Part shown: one piece after another, positions 1 through 9,118 of the stretch
How positions within the stretch are numbered: position 1 is the stretch's first letter
Layout of the letters: every line of letters begins with the position of its first letter
From: Fusarium oxysporum f. sp. lycopersici 4287
Lineage: Eukaryota; Ascomycota; Sordariomycetes; Hypocreales; Nectriaceae
NCBI RefSeq assembly: GCF_000149955.1
Contig: NC_030986.1
Span: 5,125,624 to 5,189,623, forward strand
Direction: 5' to 3'
Length of the DNA: 64,000 nt
Position numbers and translations under genes: made by a program
The notes under the pieces: generated by a model
The model's input: the letters and a program-made list of their open reading frames with translations, nothing else
Databases searched by the model: none
What the model was told of the DNA's origin: nothing

Positions 1-845
1 GTGATTCAGAGGAAGTTGACAGCATAGTTTTTTCCTTGTCCAATACCAGTGTCTCGAAGTTCGCCAGTGCCGGGGAAGTACTCTCCGTACTTGTGGAAAG
101 AAACGGTCATGACACGGTCGGTGGTGTAGAAAGCCTCCTCAACACCATCGCCATGATGCACGTCGATATCGATGTAAAGGACCCGCTTTTTGAATCGAAG
201 GAGTTCTAGAATGCCGAGGACAATGTCTAGATGCCGTGTTAGATCGTGATATCTGAAATATCTGGGAGAGACATACCGTTGACGTAGCAGAAACCACTGG
301 CCTCACACTTCTTGGCGTGGTGAAGACCACCAGCCCAGTTGATGGCGATGTCGCACTTTTGGCGGTTCAGTCGCGCTGCACCCTCCATGCTACCACCTGC
401 ACTAATACCACAGAACTCGAAAAGGCCATCGAAAACGGGACAATCATCACCAACGTTGTATTTTCCTTGCTCTCGCATGAAGCTATCCATGTTGTCTGGT
501 GTGACCTTTTGCAGGAAATCGATGTAGTCGTCGGTATGGAACTGGGTCATCTCGCCTCGAGTCGCAGGTTTTGCGCGCTGCAAATTGTCAGTATGATATT
601 CGAAACTCAGTGATACCTAGAGTTGAGTTGGGGACCAAGAATGGACTCACGTAAATCTCCATCTTCTGGTAGAGGTTGTACTGCATAATCAAGCTATGCG
701 CCAGCCGAATGCGATGAGGCTTCATGGGATGACCAGTAACATAGGCATAGTTACCAATGTCGGAATCGTAAAAGTAAGCGACCTTCTTGGGCGATGAGCC
801 ATTGAGCGCAACCGAGCCGAGCTCGACACGTATATCGTCGCCCAT
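1..845 (-). CDS. RPD3: RPD3-type class I histone deacetylase, N-terminal part (gene runs off the left edge)
   Basis: Exons (minus strand): 845..651, 577..227, 226..1 interrupted by introns 650..578 and about 270..227; the ATG at 845 opens [10 protein letters not shown]. The reading frame joins KMEIY to [10 protein letters not shown] across intron 1 and FCYVN to [11 protein letters not shown] across intron 2. Visible family motifs are [41 protein letters not shown], the active-site stretch [16 protein letters not shown], and [15 protein letters not shown] with the zinc-binding Asp/His. These match Rpd3/HDAC1 rather than the Hos2 or Hda1 subfamilies. The enzyme removes acetyl groups from histone lysines in Sin3-type corepressor complexes in the nucleus. 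The C-terminal half lies outside the window. Close to the edge the frame reads GKNYAVNFL and then a stop (complement of 6..8), where the family has a Pro-Leu-Arg-Asp stretch; see findings. Exon 2 is 577..271 by the donor GTATGT. Confidence 0.93.
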
Positions 846-1425
846 GACTGCGGCTACTCGTGGAGTCGCGAATCTCGGAAAGCGGGTGTAAAAGAAAGGG
901 TTAGATCAAATTTGCGCTCGAAATAAAAAGATCTTGGATAGGTATTTCGATAGGGAATTGCTCAGGGAGAGCTCAGCATGATCGACGGAAAGTTTTAGGG
1001 AAGAATTTGGTAGAATGTGACAAGATTTCGAGAAGAATCTTTGAGTGTAAGTAAAGCAACATGGGCAGAACTACCACTGGCTGATGCGAAGCACATCCCC
1101 GGAGCTTGAAAGTCGCCCGTTTACACCGGAATAAATATTGAAGCGCTCCCGCTTAAATTGACACAAGCCACATTTTGAGTCCCTCGCATGAGATACGCCA
1201 CAGAGAGCGACTCAAGCTCCTGCACGTGACGTGACTAAGCTTCTCAGCTGTGGCTCCCAGGCTGCCGGGCTGGCGTCAACGTCAATTACCTTTACCAAGC
1301 TCCGATCATAGCAACGCCAACCCTCCATCACCGCCCACATCAACATCAACACCTGCACGCTTTTTTGTCGACGAATTACTCTAGCCGCAGATTATCCATA
1401 CACATTTTAACACACCGTCGATACC
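846..1425. promoter_or_regulatory. Divergent promoter region RPD3 / RPN11
   Basis: 580 bases between two divergent start codons. The sequence is ordinary intergenic DNA with no ORF worth calling. Pyrimidine-rich leader sequence precedes the RPN11 ATG (about 1320-1425). No clear TATA box is placed. Confidence 0.5.
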
Positions 1426-2573
1426 ATGGAGCGCTTCAGGAGTTTACTTGGTGGCGGTGGAATGGGCCTTGGAGGAGCTGCACATGGCACTGTAAGCTAT
1501 GATCTCCTTCATATGAGCTCCCTAATGGAGCGTGCTTTGCAATTCTGAGCTTCGCTGACCTTGACGACTGTAGGACAACACAAACCTGATCGATAACTCC
1601 GAAACGGTCTATATCTCCTCCCTTGCCCTACTCAAAATGCTTCGACACGGTCGCGCAGGTGTGCCCATGGAAGTCATGGGTCTGATGCTTGGCGAGTTTG
1701 TGGATGACTTTACTGTAAAGGTTATGGATGTGTTTGCCATGCCTCAGAGTGGTACCGGTGTTAGTGTCGAGGCTGTCGACCCCGTTTTCCAGACCAAGAT
1801 GATGGACATGCTTAGGCAAACAGGAAGGTTAGTTGATTACGGTCTCCCATTTGTTGTCACTATCTAACGGATTCAACAGACCTGAGTCGGTCGTCGGATG
1901 GTACCACTCGCATCCTGGTTTCGGTTGTTGGCTTTCTTCCGTTGATATCAACACACAGCAGTCATTCGAGCAACTGAACCCCCGCGCCGTTGCCGTCGTC
2001 ATTGATCCTATCCAGTCCGTGAAGGGCAAAGTCGTCATTGACGCTTTCCGACTCATCAACCCCCAGCTCTTGATGCTTGGTCAAGAGCCTCGACAGAGCA
2101 CTAGCAACTTGGGTCACCTCAACAAGCCCTCGATCCAGGCTCTCATCCACGGCTTGAACCGACACTACTACTCGATTGGAATCAACTACCGCAAGACCGC
2201 ACTCGAAGAGAACATGCTCATGAACCTGCACAAGCACGTTTGGACCGAAGCCCTGGAGATGGACGACTTCCGACACGAAGGTTGCAAGAACAAGGACAGG
2301 CTGCAACAACTGGTCTCATTGGCGGATGGCTACGAGAAGCGCGTAAAGGAGGAGACTGAGTTGACTAAGGATCAGCTCAAGACTCGCTACGTTGGCAAGT
2401 TGGATCCCAAGAAGCATCTCGAGGATGTTGGCCAGGAGCTCATTGAGGACAACATTGTCTCCGTGTCAAGACAAATGATCGACAAGGAGGCTACCATGCC
2501 CAGGAAGGAGGGGCAAGCAGGGCCCAAGGGGCAAGTGAACGGCGAACAAATGGACGTGGAGGAGGAGTTATAA
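1426..2573 (+). CDS. RPN11: 26S proteasome regulatory subunit RPN11 (JAMM deubiquitinase)
   Basis: Exons 1426..1491, 1574..1827, 1880..2573; 337 residues (human PSMD14 has 310, the excess is a C-terminal tail ending in acidic MDVEEEL). The start [10 protein letters not shown] is the conserved N-terminus and is spliced after codon 22. The MPN+ domain is intact: the glutamate in [11 protein letters not shown], then the JAMM zinc motif [14 protein letters not shown] with His116, His118 and Asp129, matching His113/His115/Asp126 of the human protein. Rpn11 sits in the proteasome lid and removes ubiquitin chains en bloc as substrates enter the 20S core; it works as a heterodimer with Rpn8. Both introns (82 and 52 nt) have canonical borders and the frame continues family sequence ([18 protein letters not shown]) across the second join. 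Expect constitutive expression, possibly Rpn4/PACE-like control, which I could not confirm. Confidence 0.97.
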
Positions 2574-3182
2574 GCGAGAGGAAATAAATACCTTTAACAA
2601 GGATAACGAGGCCACGGGATGGACTTGTAAGATTAATGGGCGTTGGCGGTCGGGACGGAAGATTTAGAGACCTAGCCATGTCACGAATTATTGCACAAGG
2701 TTAGCATGATAGCATGCATGAACTGATTCCGCGTGTGCATTTTTTGTTCAGTGAGTATATGTGCGGGCTGATCGTAGATGGTGTTCATACGATGTGAGCG
2801 CTGCGAGTACTAGGTATTATGTTTGTTGAAGATTGCTGCACGCTGAACACAGCTACTCATGCGTAGAACAAAGGTCTTGACGTCTCTATAAAGGCGAAAG
2901 TGGCGTAATAATTCTCTTCTTCTTTTTAATTCACTTTTCGAAAGCTGCGCTCATATTGACAAACTGCATATTTCGACTGTTCAACCATTGCTTGTTTAAT
3001 CTACAGCTACACTCGAACAAAGACAACAACAACCACTAGAAGCAGCTCGCCATCGCCGAATATCTTCAAAGCAGTTCAGCCATTTCTTGCAAGAGCGCAT
3101 ACTCAGATTGATATCTATAAAGGCAGGTAAGTTTTTACTTTTCTCTTGCGCTTGAGAGAGTTGTAGATTTGTTTCAGTGACA
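2574..3182. other. Intergenic, RPN11 3' end to hypothetical gene
   Basis: About 600 bases holding the 3' region of RPN11 and the leader of the next gene. Only the probable leader intron at 3127..3177 is recognisable. Confidence 0.5.
3127..3177 (+). other. Probable 5' leader intron of the hypothetical gene at 3183
   Basis: A perfect GTAAGT donor follows AGGCAG and a pyrimidine-rich TTTGTTTCAG acceptor lies 51 nt downstream, only 5 nt before the ATG at 3183. The upstream frame hits a stop (TGA near 3106), so the intron is in untranslated leader, not in coding sequence. Confidence 0.6.
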
Positions 3183-4346
3183 ATGAGTTCTCGAACAAGT
3201 CTACGCTCAATCCTGCGCGCTTGGTTTGCGTCCGACAATTCTTCTGACTCAGAACCAGATGTCCGTATAGAATCAGTTAGGGGAGAATGTCATCAACCAA
3301 ACCAAAATCGACGGCGACAGAAAAGGGAAAAGAATAATCCATTTGGGCTACCCAAGAAGCGAACTTATTGCAGCCATTGCCACGGTGCTAATGGTTATGG
3401 AGACAATGATTTTTCTAGGCGTGAGGCAAAAAGTAAAAGTCACAAGGATCAACACGCGTCAGGCGGGCAGCAGCATCGTCTTAGTGAGCAACTGAAGCCT
3501 CTGCCTGTGGTTCCACGTCAACGTCCCCCACAAGCAAGAGGCCAACAGTCTCAATCAGAGGATACATCCCTGCATAGTCAGGGCCACAATCAGAAACATA
3601 AACGCAGCAATGTTGTTGATACCCAAATAAACGCGTCAAAGCAGCTGAACCAGAAGAAGCATGGTATACATACTCTCTACCAACAGGAACAGGAACAGGG
3701 GAGCAACGAAGCCATCTTCCTCTCCGACGACCGCTCAATGAACCGCGAGGCCGTGTCAGAGGTAGTCGACATGATAGCTCTGCGCTTCAGCCACATCCCC
3801 TACGCCGTTAGCGGTCTCGCGGCCATGGTCTACTACGGCTACGAGGCGAGGCCGTACAAAGTGAGCATCGTGTGTCCCGAGCACACGCGCGAGAACCAAA
3901 TGTGCTGGGCCAAGGCGCAGGGCATGATCCCGATCCCGCGCCAGCGACACGTCTGGGGCGTCGCGACCTCTGACGGCATCATCCAGCAGATCCGCGTGAG
4001 GTTTCCCTACGATTTCAACGAGATGCATGCCCTAAAAATAGGCACCGCCGGCAGCAACCCCGTCTCCATGTTGTCGCTAGCGGGGCTGGCTGATGAGCTT
4101 GCGAGGACCTATGTTAATGAGCTCAAGCACTCGGACCACGACAGGCAGGAGAATCTGGCGCACGAGATGATCTGGATCCTCAAGAGAATCATTCAGTGCA
4201 GATTGCCTGAGCATGCGCTGCGGCCTGAGAGGATACCTCACCTCATCAGGGAGACGTTCTGGCTACCCTTCACACTATCGTATCCAGAATCGGTGCCTCT
4301 ATTCGCAAAGGCGGGATGGAGCATTCCCAACGAGGGATGGTATTGA
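3183..4346 (+). CDS. Conserved-looking hypothetical protein, disordered N-terminus plus folded C-terminal domain
   Basis: 387 residues, single coding exon; ATG 3183 (MSSRTSLRSILRAWF) is the first in frame. Residues 1 to about 180 are low-complexity, rich in Gln, His, Lys, Arg and Ser, with one CxxC pair in YCSHCHGANGYG. From about residue 184 a folded-looking domain begins: MIALRFSHIPYAVSGLAAMVYYGY, then a beta-strand-like YKVSIVCPEHT, and a helical C-terminal half ending in FAKAGWSIPNEGWY. The SGLAAM-YYGY plus VSIVCP arrangement recalls the early helix and strand of nucleotidyltransferase-fold proteins, but the acidic catalytic residues are not obvious, so no function is assigned. Codon composition changes sharply near position 3715 (see findings). 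Short pentanucleotide repeats follow the stop. Confidence 0.75.
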   Translation: MSSRTSLRSILRAWFASDNSSDSEPDVRIESVRGECHQPNQNRRRQKREKNNPFGLPKKRTYCSHCHGANGYGDNDFSRREAKSKSHKDQHASGGQQHRLSEQLKPLPVVPRQRPPQARGQQSQSEDTSLHSQGHNQKHKRSNVVDTQINASKQLNQKKHGIHTLYQQEQEQGSNEAIFLSDDRSMNREAVSEVVDMIALRFSHIPYAVSGLAAMVYYGYEARPYKVSIVCPEHTRENQMCWAKAQGMIPIPRQRHVWGVATSDGIIQQIRVRFPYDFNEMHALKIGTAGSNPVSMLSLAGLADELARTYVNELKHSDHDRQENLAHEMIWILKRIIQCRLPEHALRPERIPHLIRETFWLPFTLSYPESVPLFAKAGWSIPNEGWY

Positions 4347-4355
4347 AGATGAACT

Positions 4356-4385
4356 GAGATGAGATGAGATGAGATGAGATGAGAT
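4356..4385. repeat. Microsatellite (GAGAT)6
   Basis: Six perfect copies of GAGAT just after the stop codon of the hypothetical gene, probably within its 3' untranslated region. Confidence 0.95.
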
Positions 4386-4821
4386 GCGATGAATGAGATA
4401 GAGCGACACGGGAATGATTTGGAGTTTGGGGAATTACGGTGGCACAGTACGACACGACACGACACGACACAGCATGGATATGGTTTATGGTTACGCGGTT
4501 AAAGTTTGGTTACAGCTACGCATCGCATGATACCCTAGATGTTCTTATTTCCTTCGTTTCTAATGATAAGACGACAACAATGTAGACTGAGATATTTAAT
4601 TTTTCACCAAGAGTTTAGAGATTAGGCAATTTATTCACACTACAAGAGAGCAGCAGTACTTCGCAAGAGTGTCTTTATTTGTGAGAACAATCCAGTATCC
4701 CTACGTACCCAAACTCAGCTTCTCTGGCTGGTGGTATTTCCAAGGCACTCTCTGCGCATTAATCCGAAATTGATCTGTACTACTCCCCAACTCCAATCTC
4801 AAGGAATGCATCCAATTCAAC
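4386..4821. other. Intergenic between convergent genes
   Basis: Short convergent intergenic stretch between the hypothetical gene and the first CE5 esterase. Besides the pentamer repeats nothing is seen. Confidence 0.5.
4451..4470. repeat. Microsatellite (GACAC)4
   Basis: Four perfect copies of GACAC, 65 bases downstream of the (GAGAT)6 tract. Confidence 0.95.
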
Positions 4822-5652
4822 TTAGTTACGAGACTTCCACGCCTTGACGACATGGCCGACACTGAACTCTCCGTAGTTCTTGATGTAGCTCAAGTGAACG
4901 GAGAGATCCTTGCCGCCAGCCTCGCAGTATGGATCGCCCTTGTCGCAGATGGATACAGTCTTGCTGGCGATGCTGTTGCAGCCGATGGGGAGGTTGCGGG
5001 GGAAGATCTGGGACATGTTAGCTGTGTTTGTAGTTATTGTTCTTGAAGACTTACTCCACTGCCCTCGCTGGTGCCGACAAGGAAGGGCTGACCTTCGGTG
5101 AGACTGGGATCGCCCATGGCGATGATGGCCGCAACTTTCAAGGGTTAGTAATCTTTCAAGTATGTACTGAGTGAATATATCTTACCATTGTCGGTGATGT
5201 AGGAAGGCTGAGAAAGAGTGCCAGGGAAACCTTCAGAGCTGGCACCGCACATCGTGTCCATAGTGACATGGGCTCCCTGAGTATCATTAGCACGGTGGTT
5301 TACTAAGGTGACGACGAGTACTTACCTGCGAGTAACCCATGAGGATCAAGTCAGTGTCGGGACAGTTCTTCACGTAGTTGTTGATCACGGAGTTCATAGT
5401 GCGGACGCCCTCGGTCTGAGACTCAACGTACTCATTGTAGAGGGCGGGATACACGAGAGCCTCCATGTCCGAACCGGGGATCAGCTTGATGATCTCCTCC
5501 GCGAGGATACCCATCGCACCGGGACCCTCTGGCTCAAGGCTACCACGAGCAACGATGAGGTGGGCGCCCTTGGCGCAAGTGATGGCGTCAGTGGTTGAGT
5601 TGGTCGAGGCCAGAGCCATCAAGAAGCTCAGAACGAGCATGAAAGAAATCAT
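4822..5652 (-). CDS. Secreted CE5 family esterase (cutinase / acetylxylan esterase type), copy A
   Basis: Exons (minus): 5652..5326, 5276..5186, 5134..5055, 5007..4822; 227 residues. The N-terminus MISFMLVLSFLMALAST is a signal peptide. Family landmarks follow in order: CAKGAHLIVARGSLEPEGPG (first disulphide Cys and oxyanion region), the nucleophile elbow GYSQG with Ser108, CDKGDPYC with Asp191, and VHLSY with His204, so the Ser-Asp-His triad is complete. Length is that of a catalytic domain without a carbohydrate-binding module. CE5 enzymes cleave ester bonds in cutin, or acetyl groups from xylan; the sequence alone does not choose between the two. Intron phases are identical to those of copy B at 6729..7597, and both carry a 60-nt leader intron. 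Such enzymes are usually induced by plant polymer and repressed by glucose (general knowledge, no site identified here). Confidence 0.92.
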
Positions 5653-5676
5653 GGCTGAGATGTTTGTAGGGTAGAA

Positions 5677-5736
5677 CTGTTTGCAGAAAGTCAGAATAGG
5701 TTGTTCTTAAGAGATAGTAAAGATATAATCTCTTAC
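5677..5736 (-). other. Probable 5' leader intron of CE5 copy A
   Basis: On the minus strand a GTAAGA donor (5736) and a TTTCTGCAAACAG acceptor (5677) bound a 60-nt intron that ends 24 nt before the ATG. Copy B has an equally long intron at the equivalent place. Confidence 0.65.
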
Positions 5737-6728
5737 TGTGATGTGTTGGTGTGCTGATGTATAGTTGAAGGTGAAGAGTTGGGATGATAGATTGGAAGTG
5801 AGGATGAAGAGTGAAGAGAGGAGGAAAAGAAGAAGAGCGGATGAAAGAACAGAAGAGAATATATAGCCTCGCTTTGGCGACTGCCAGTGCCAATTCGCAG
5901 TGGAAGCTGCAGCATCAGGACGCGATATTCGCGATCACTGCCAGTGGCAGACAGTGATAGTAACCTCACTCACGATCTAATATCCATCTTTAAGATAGTA
6001 GAGCAGCGGCGTAGCAGTGGCAGACCCACAATAGCACTCTAGAAGCTCTAGTGAACGTTGGAAAAAGCAAAACCGTGGACCCCAACTGTCAAATCGCATC
6101 TTTGCAACTTTTGCGGTTCGGCTGCAGGGACTGGGGTAGATCGATGGCATCGGACTTGTTTCTTGATTTGGTCACCATAGTCTGCGTAACTCGACAACAG
6201 ACGGGTTTATATACAGGAAATACGAATTTATCGAGCATGAATTGATGCTATGATAAGAAGAAATTACATATGAAATGCCCAAGGACCTTACTGGGAACAG
6301 TCAACTTTGTCTTTATACCGTAGTACTGTTTGTTTGTGTAAGTGGAGAGAATCAACACTAGTTCCTGTCAGCTTGCTGGGGTAGGAACTGGATCTCATGT
6401 TTGCTAGAATTACCATATGATTAAATATGCTTCGAAACCTGTGTTGGTTGGTGCCAAGATTGTACTTGACGTAGTTGGCTCGGTTGGTTTGTCCTGGCCG
6501 TAGACAATCCGTAGGAACTCACCCCTATTCCCAAGAACACGTTTGTGCAGCACTATGGACCACTCATATAATAACTTCTACTTCAGTTGTATCTGAGCAA
6601 TTCAAGATACTTTGCCGACTCAATGACGATTTAGTCTTGTATATTCTTCCCAGTGATGATAGATCAATTCCAGCCCTATCCGTTCCTGTACATACTCCAC
6701 AAGACGAATCTTCTGTCAAGTAAGGATG
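5737..6728. other. Upstream region of CE5 copy A and 3' flank of copy B
   Basis: About 1 kb of intergenic DNA between the tandem esterase genes. It contains purine/pyrimidine-biased leader sequence near 5760-5870 and short repeated GCCACTG/CAGTGGC elements around 5880-6025 (for example at 5881, 5939 and 6016), possibly regulatory. No gene is supported. Confidence 0.45.
5860..5865 (-). promoter_or_regulatory. TATA-like box of CE5 copy A
   Basis: TATATA on the minus strand about 208 bases upstream of the ATG and about 125 bases upstream of the leader intron; the position is plausible for a core promoter, but no start site is mapped. Confidence 0.4.
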
Positions 6729-7597
6729 CTAAGTTCTATGGAACATGCCTACAGCATAGTCAACAGCAACATGTCCATATGCCGTCACGTAGTTCATATG
6801 AGTTCTCAAGTCATGGCCTCCAGCTTCGCAGAAAGGATCACCGGCGTCGCAGAACGAGACTGTTTTGTCTGAAACACACTGACAACCTTCAGGCTTCTGA
6901 CGGGGAAATATCTAATAAGGGGACTTAGCTGTTGAGTGTATCCAACGTGTTCATCGGGACTTACGCCTTTACCAACACTACTCCCAACGTGGAAGGGCTG
7001 GCCTTTGGTAGTGCTCGGATCCCCCATGAGAACAACGGCTGCAACTTTAAGAGGGTTAGAATGTATGAGTGATGGAGATTTGTGACTCTTTTGACTGACT
7101 GTTGTTGGTCATGGCGGAAGGTGAAGGCTTGGTAGGGAGGAACCCGATGGAACTCGCACCACACATCACATCTGCAATGACATGGGCGCCCTGCATAACA
7201 GAGTCAGTAAAGGATAACCACACGCTTCATGATGGGGCTAAAGGTGATATCTAGATGGACTGACCTGCGAGAACCCGAGTAGAATAATCTTCGTCTTAGG
7301 ACAGACGGTCACATATTGCGCCAGCATAACAGAAAGAGCCGCCACACCCTCCATCTGTGAAGGCTGATAGGGATTATAGATAGCTGGGTATTCTAAAGAT
7401 ATCATCTCGGAGTGGGGGATTCTTTGCAGGACCTGCTGAGCAACTGCTCCAATGATGCCTGGCCCCCGAGGTTCCAGACTGCCTCTGGCCACAATGATGT
7501 GAGCTCCGGAGGCACAGCTGGCGTTTCCAGGCTGAACATATTCTTGACAAGTAACGAAGGTCACAAACAGGATGAGGTATCTGAGTATGAGGAGCAT
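6729..7597 (-). CDS. Secreted CE5 family esterase (cutinase / acetylxylan esterase type), copy B
   Basis: Exons (minus): 7597..7265, 7190..7100, 7044..6965, 6911..6729; 228 residues. The start MLLILRYLILFVTFVTC gives a strong signal peptide. Motifs parallel copy A: CASGAHIIVARGSLEPRGPG, nucleophile elbow GFSQG with Ser110, CDAGDPFC with Asp193, and THMNY with His206. Exons 2 and 3 have exactly the same lengths (91 and 80 nt) and phases as in copy A, and the final exon begins with the same I-F-P-R. The catalytic triad is complete, so the copy is probably functional. It is moderately diverged from A, so the duplication is not recent. Substrate (cutin or acetyl-xylan) cannot be decided from sequence. 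Confidence 0.9.
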
Positions 7598-7616
7598 CGT
7601 GAGAGGCTTCCGGAGA

Positions 7617-7676
7617 CTAACAAGATCAGCGACAATTTCAGCGGTCTGCAAGCAAACAGGGGATTGGGAAACTTAC
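7617..7676 (-). other. Probable 5' leader intron of CE5 copy B
   Basis: Minus-strand GTAAGT donor (7676), a CTGAT branch-like element and a TTGTTAG acceptor (7617) define 60 nt ending 19 nt before the ATG. Same size and place as in copy A. Confidence 0.6.
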
Positions 7677-8282
7677 AGCAACTCAATCTTACAGAAGAAT
7701 AGACAAATGAGGCTTAATATTATTGGAAAGATTGCGATTGATGAAAACAGATGAAGCTGAAGTCGAGTCGTAGCTCAATTTGCTAGCTGACTTTGGTCGG
7801 CAGCATGGGAGGAAACAAGAAGGGAAGATAAGAATAAGAAACAAAATAAAGACAAACACAGAGACAAAGACAAATAAACGGATAAACTCACAGTGTGAGC
7901 TGGACTCACATCCCGTTTGTGCTGTGCATTGCAAACAGATATATATCAGTGTTTGACTACAAGTGAGTTACCTCATCAAGCCTGTCTCACAGCCAAGCGA
8001 TGCAAGTCAAGAATAGCGTCAATATCAAACGCCATCCGATCAGGCTTCACGGGAATAAAACGAAAGGTTTGCCTTGATCTACCGTAGAACCTTCTCGTCG
8101 TTGGGCATGTATAAGTGTCCGAGCAGGCATGTCTCAATATTTGGCGTCTCAACCCGGGAGAAAAGCAACCATGTCAATCCGTGGCACTGAAAAGACCAGG
8201 ACACGGAAGAGCAAACTCAGCTCCTTGCTCACACAAACCAAACAATCAAACGCCATCCCCCCCCCAATTCAATTGGCCCATC
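7677..8282. other. Divergent intergenic region CE5 copy B / CHORD-like copy A
   Basis: About 600 bases serving two divergent genes. A purine-rich minus/pyrimidine-rich tract at about 7800-7880 and the TATA-like element at 7939 are the only marks. An ATG at 8130 is in frame with the next gene but gives a poorly matching N-terminus. Confidence 0.45.
7939..7946 (-). promoter_or_regulatory. TATA-like box of CE5 copy B
   Basis: A palindromic ATATATAT tract about 340 bases upstream of the ATG, upstream of the leader intron. Candidate core promoter only. Confidence 0.3.
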
Positions 8283-8838
8283 ATGAGTTCGTCTGATCTG
8301 GACGATATGTTACAAGCGCCAGACGCTACAGTCCGTGCCATTTTACGAGCTCTCTGCCAAGATAGTGGCACCCGATCCCGTGCGCTCAGTTACTTCGAGA
8401 GTCTGGAAGCTATCAATGATTCTTCCGAGACACGCAAACGCAAGGCGGAGGATGAGCTTAGCATCTGTGTCCAATGCGACGAGGCCTTTTACACAAACGA
8501 CAACAATGATAAAGAGGCTTGCTGCTACCATTGGGGTGAGGAATCAACGCCTTCAGCGCAGAAACACCAGAGCTGACATGCACGTTACAGGGGAGCTTGA
8601 GGTTGACTATGATGCCGACATTTGGGCAGACCACGACGAGAACTGCCACGGGACCATAGACACAGATTCAATGCGTGCAGAATACCCTGAAGGATTTGTT
8701 TGGACTTGCTGTGATAAACCAGGCGACGAAGCTGGCTGTACCTGGGGGCGGCATGAAGCTGATCCAACTAAATCAAGGAGAGAGTCGGGCGAAGAGCCAA
8801 TTGATAGTGACGATTATGAGGATGGGGATGAAATTTAG
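8283..8838 (+). CDS. Small acidic CHORD-like Cys/His protein, copy A
   Basis: Exons 8283..8535 and 8591..8838 (55-nt intron, GTGAGG...TTACAG); 166 residues. I chose the ATG giving MSSSDLDDMLQ because the paralogue at 9119 aligns from there (both have VRAIL-AL soon after). Ordered metal-ligand pattern: CVQCDEAF, a Cys-Tyr-His-x-Gly (CCYHWG), WADHDENCHG, FVWTCCDK and GCTWGRHEAD. This C-x2-C ... C-x-Y-H-x-G ... W-x-C-C ... G-C-x-x-G-x-H order is that of CHORD domains, which bind two zinc ions, though spacing and the inserted DHDENCHG segment differ. The tail is acidic (SDDYEDGDEI). CHORD proteins act as Hsp90 co-chaperone partners; that function is not claimed here. Adjacent to its paralogue in direct orientation. 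Confidence 0.82.
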
Positions 8839-9118
8839 GCAGTAAGGACCACAATGACTCCCAAATTCCAAATTCATCAAAAGACTTTTAAGTTTACTCT
8901 TTATGGTGATCATCGATTTGGGAGAATCTAGAAAGTTGAGATCATATCTCTACCCCTGCATATCATCACCCTGACACTAATAAAACAAGCTCCCAACTAC
9001 CCCAACTTCAAGACGTCACTTGACTTATACCAAACAAGCACTCACTCACTCACTTACCCAGCTCACCCAACTCACTCAGTTCAACTCACCTCACACCAAA
9101 AACATATCAATCATTAAA

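Noticed and set aside
8130..8282. Upstream in-frame ATG extending CHORD-like copy A by about 50 residues
   Set aside because: The paralogue aligns from MSSS onward and the extension translates leader-like sequence.
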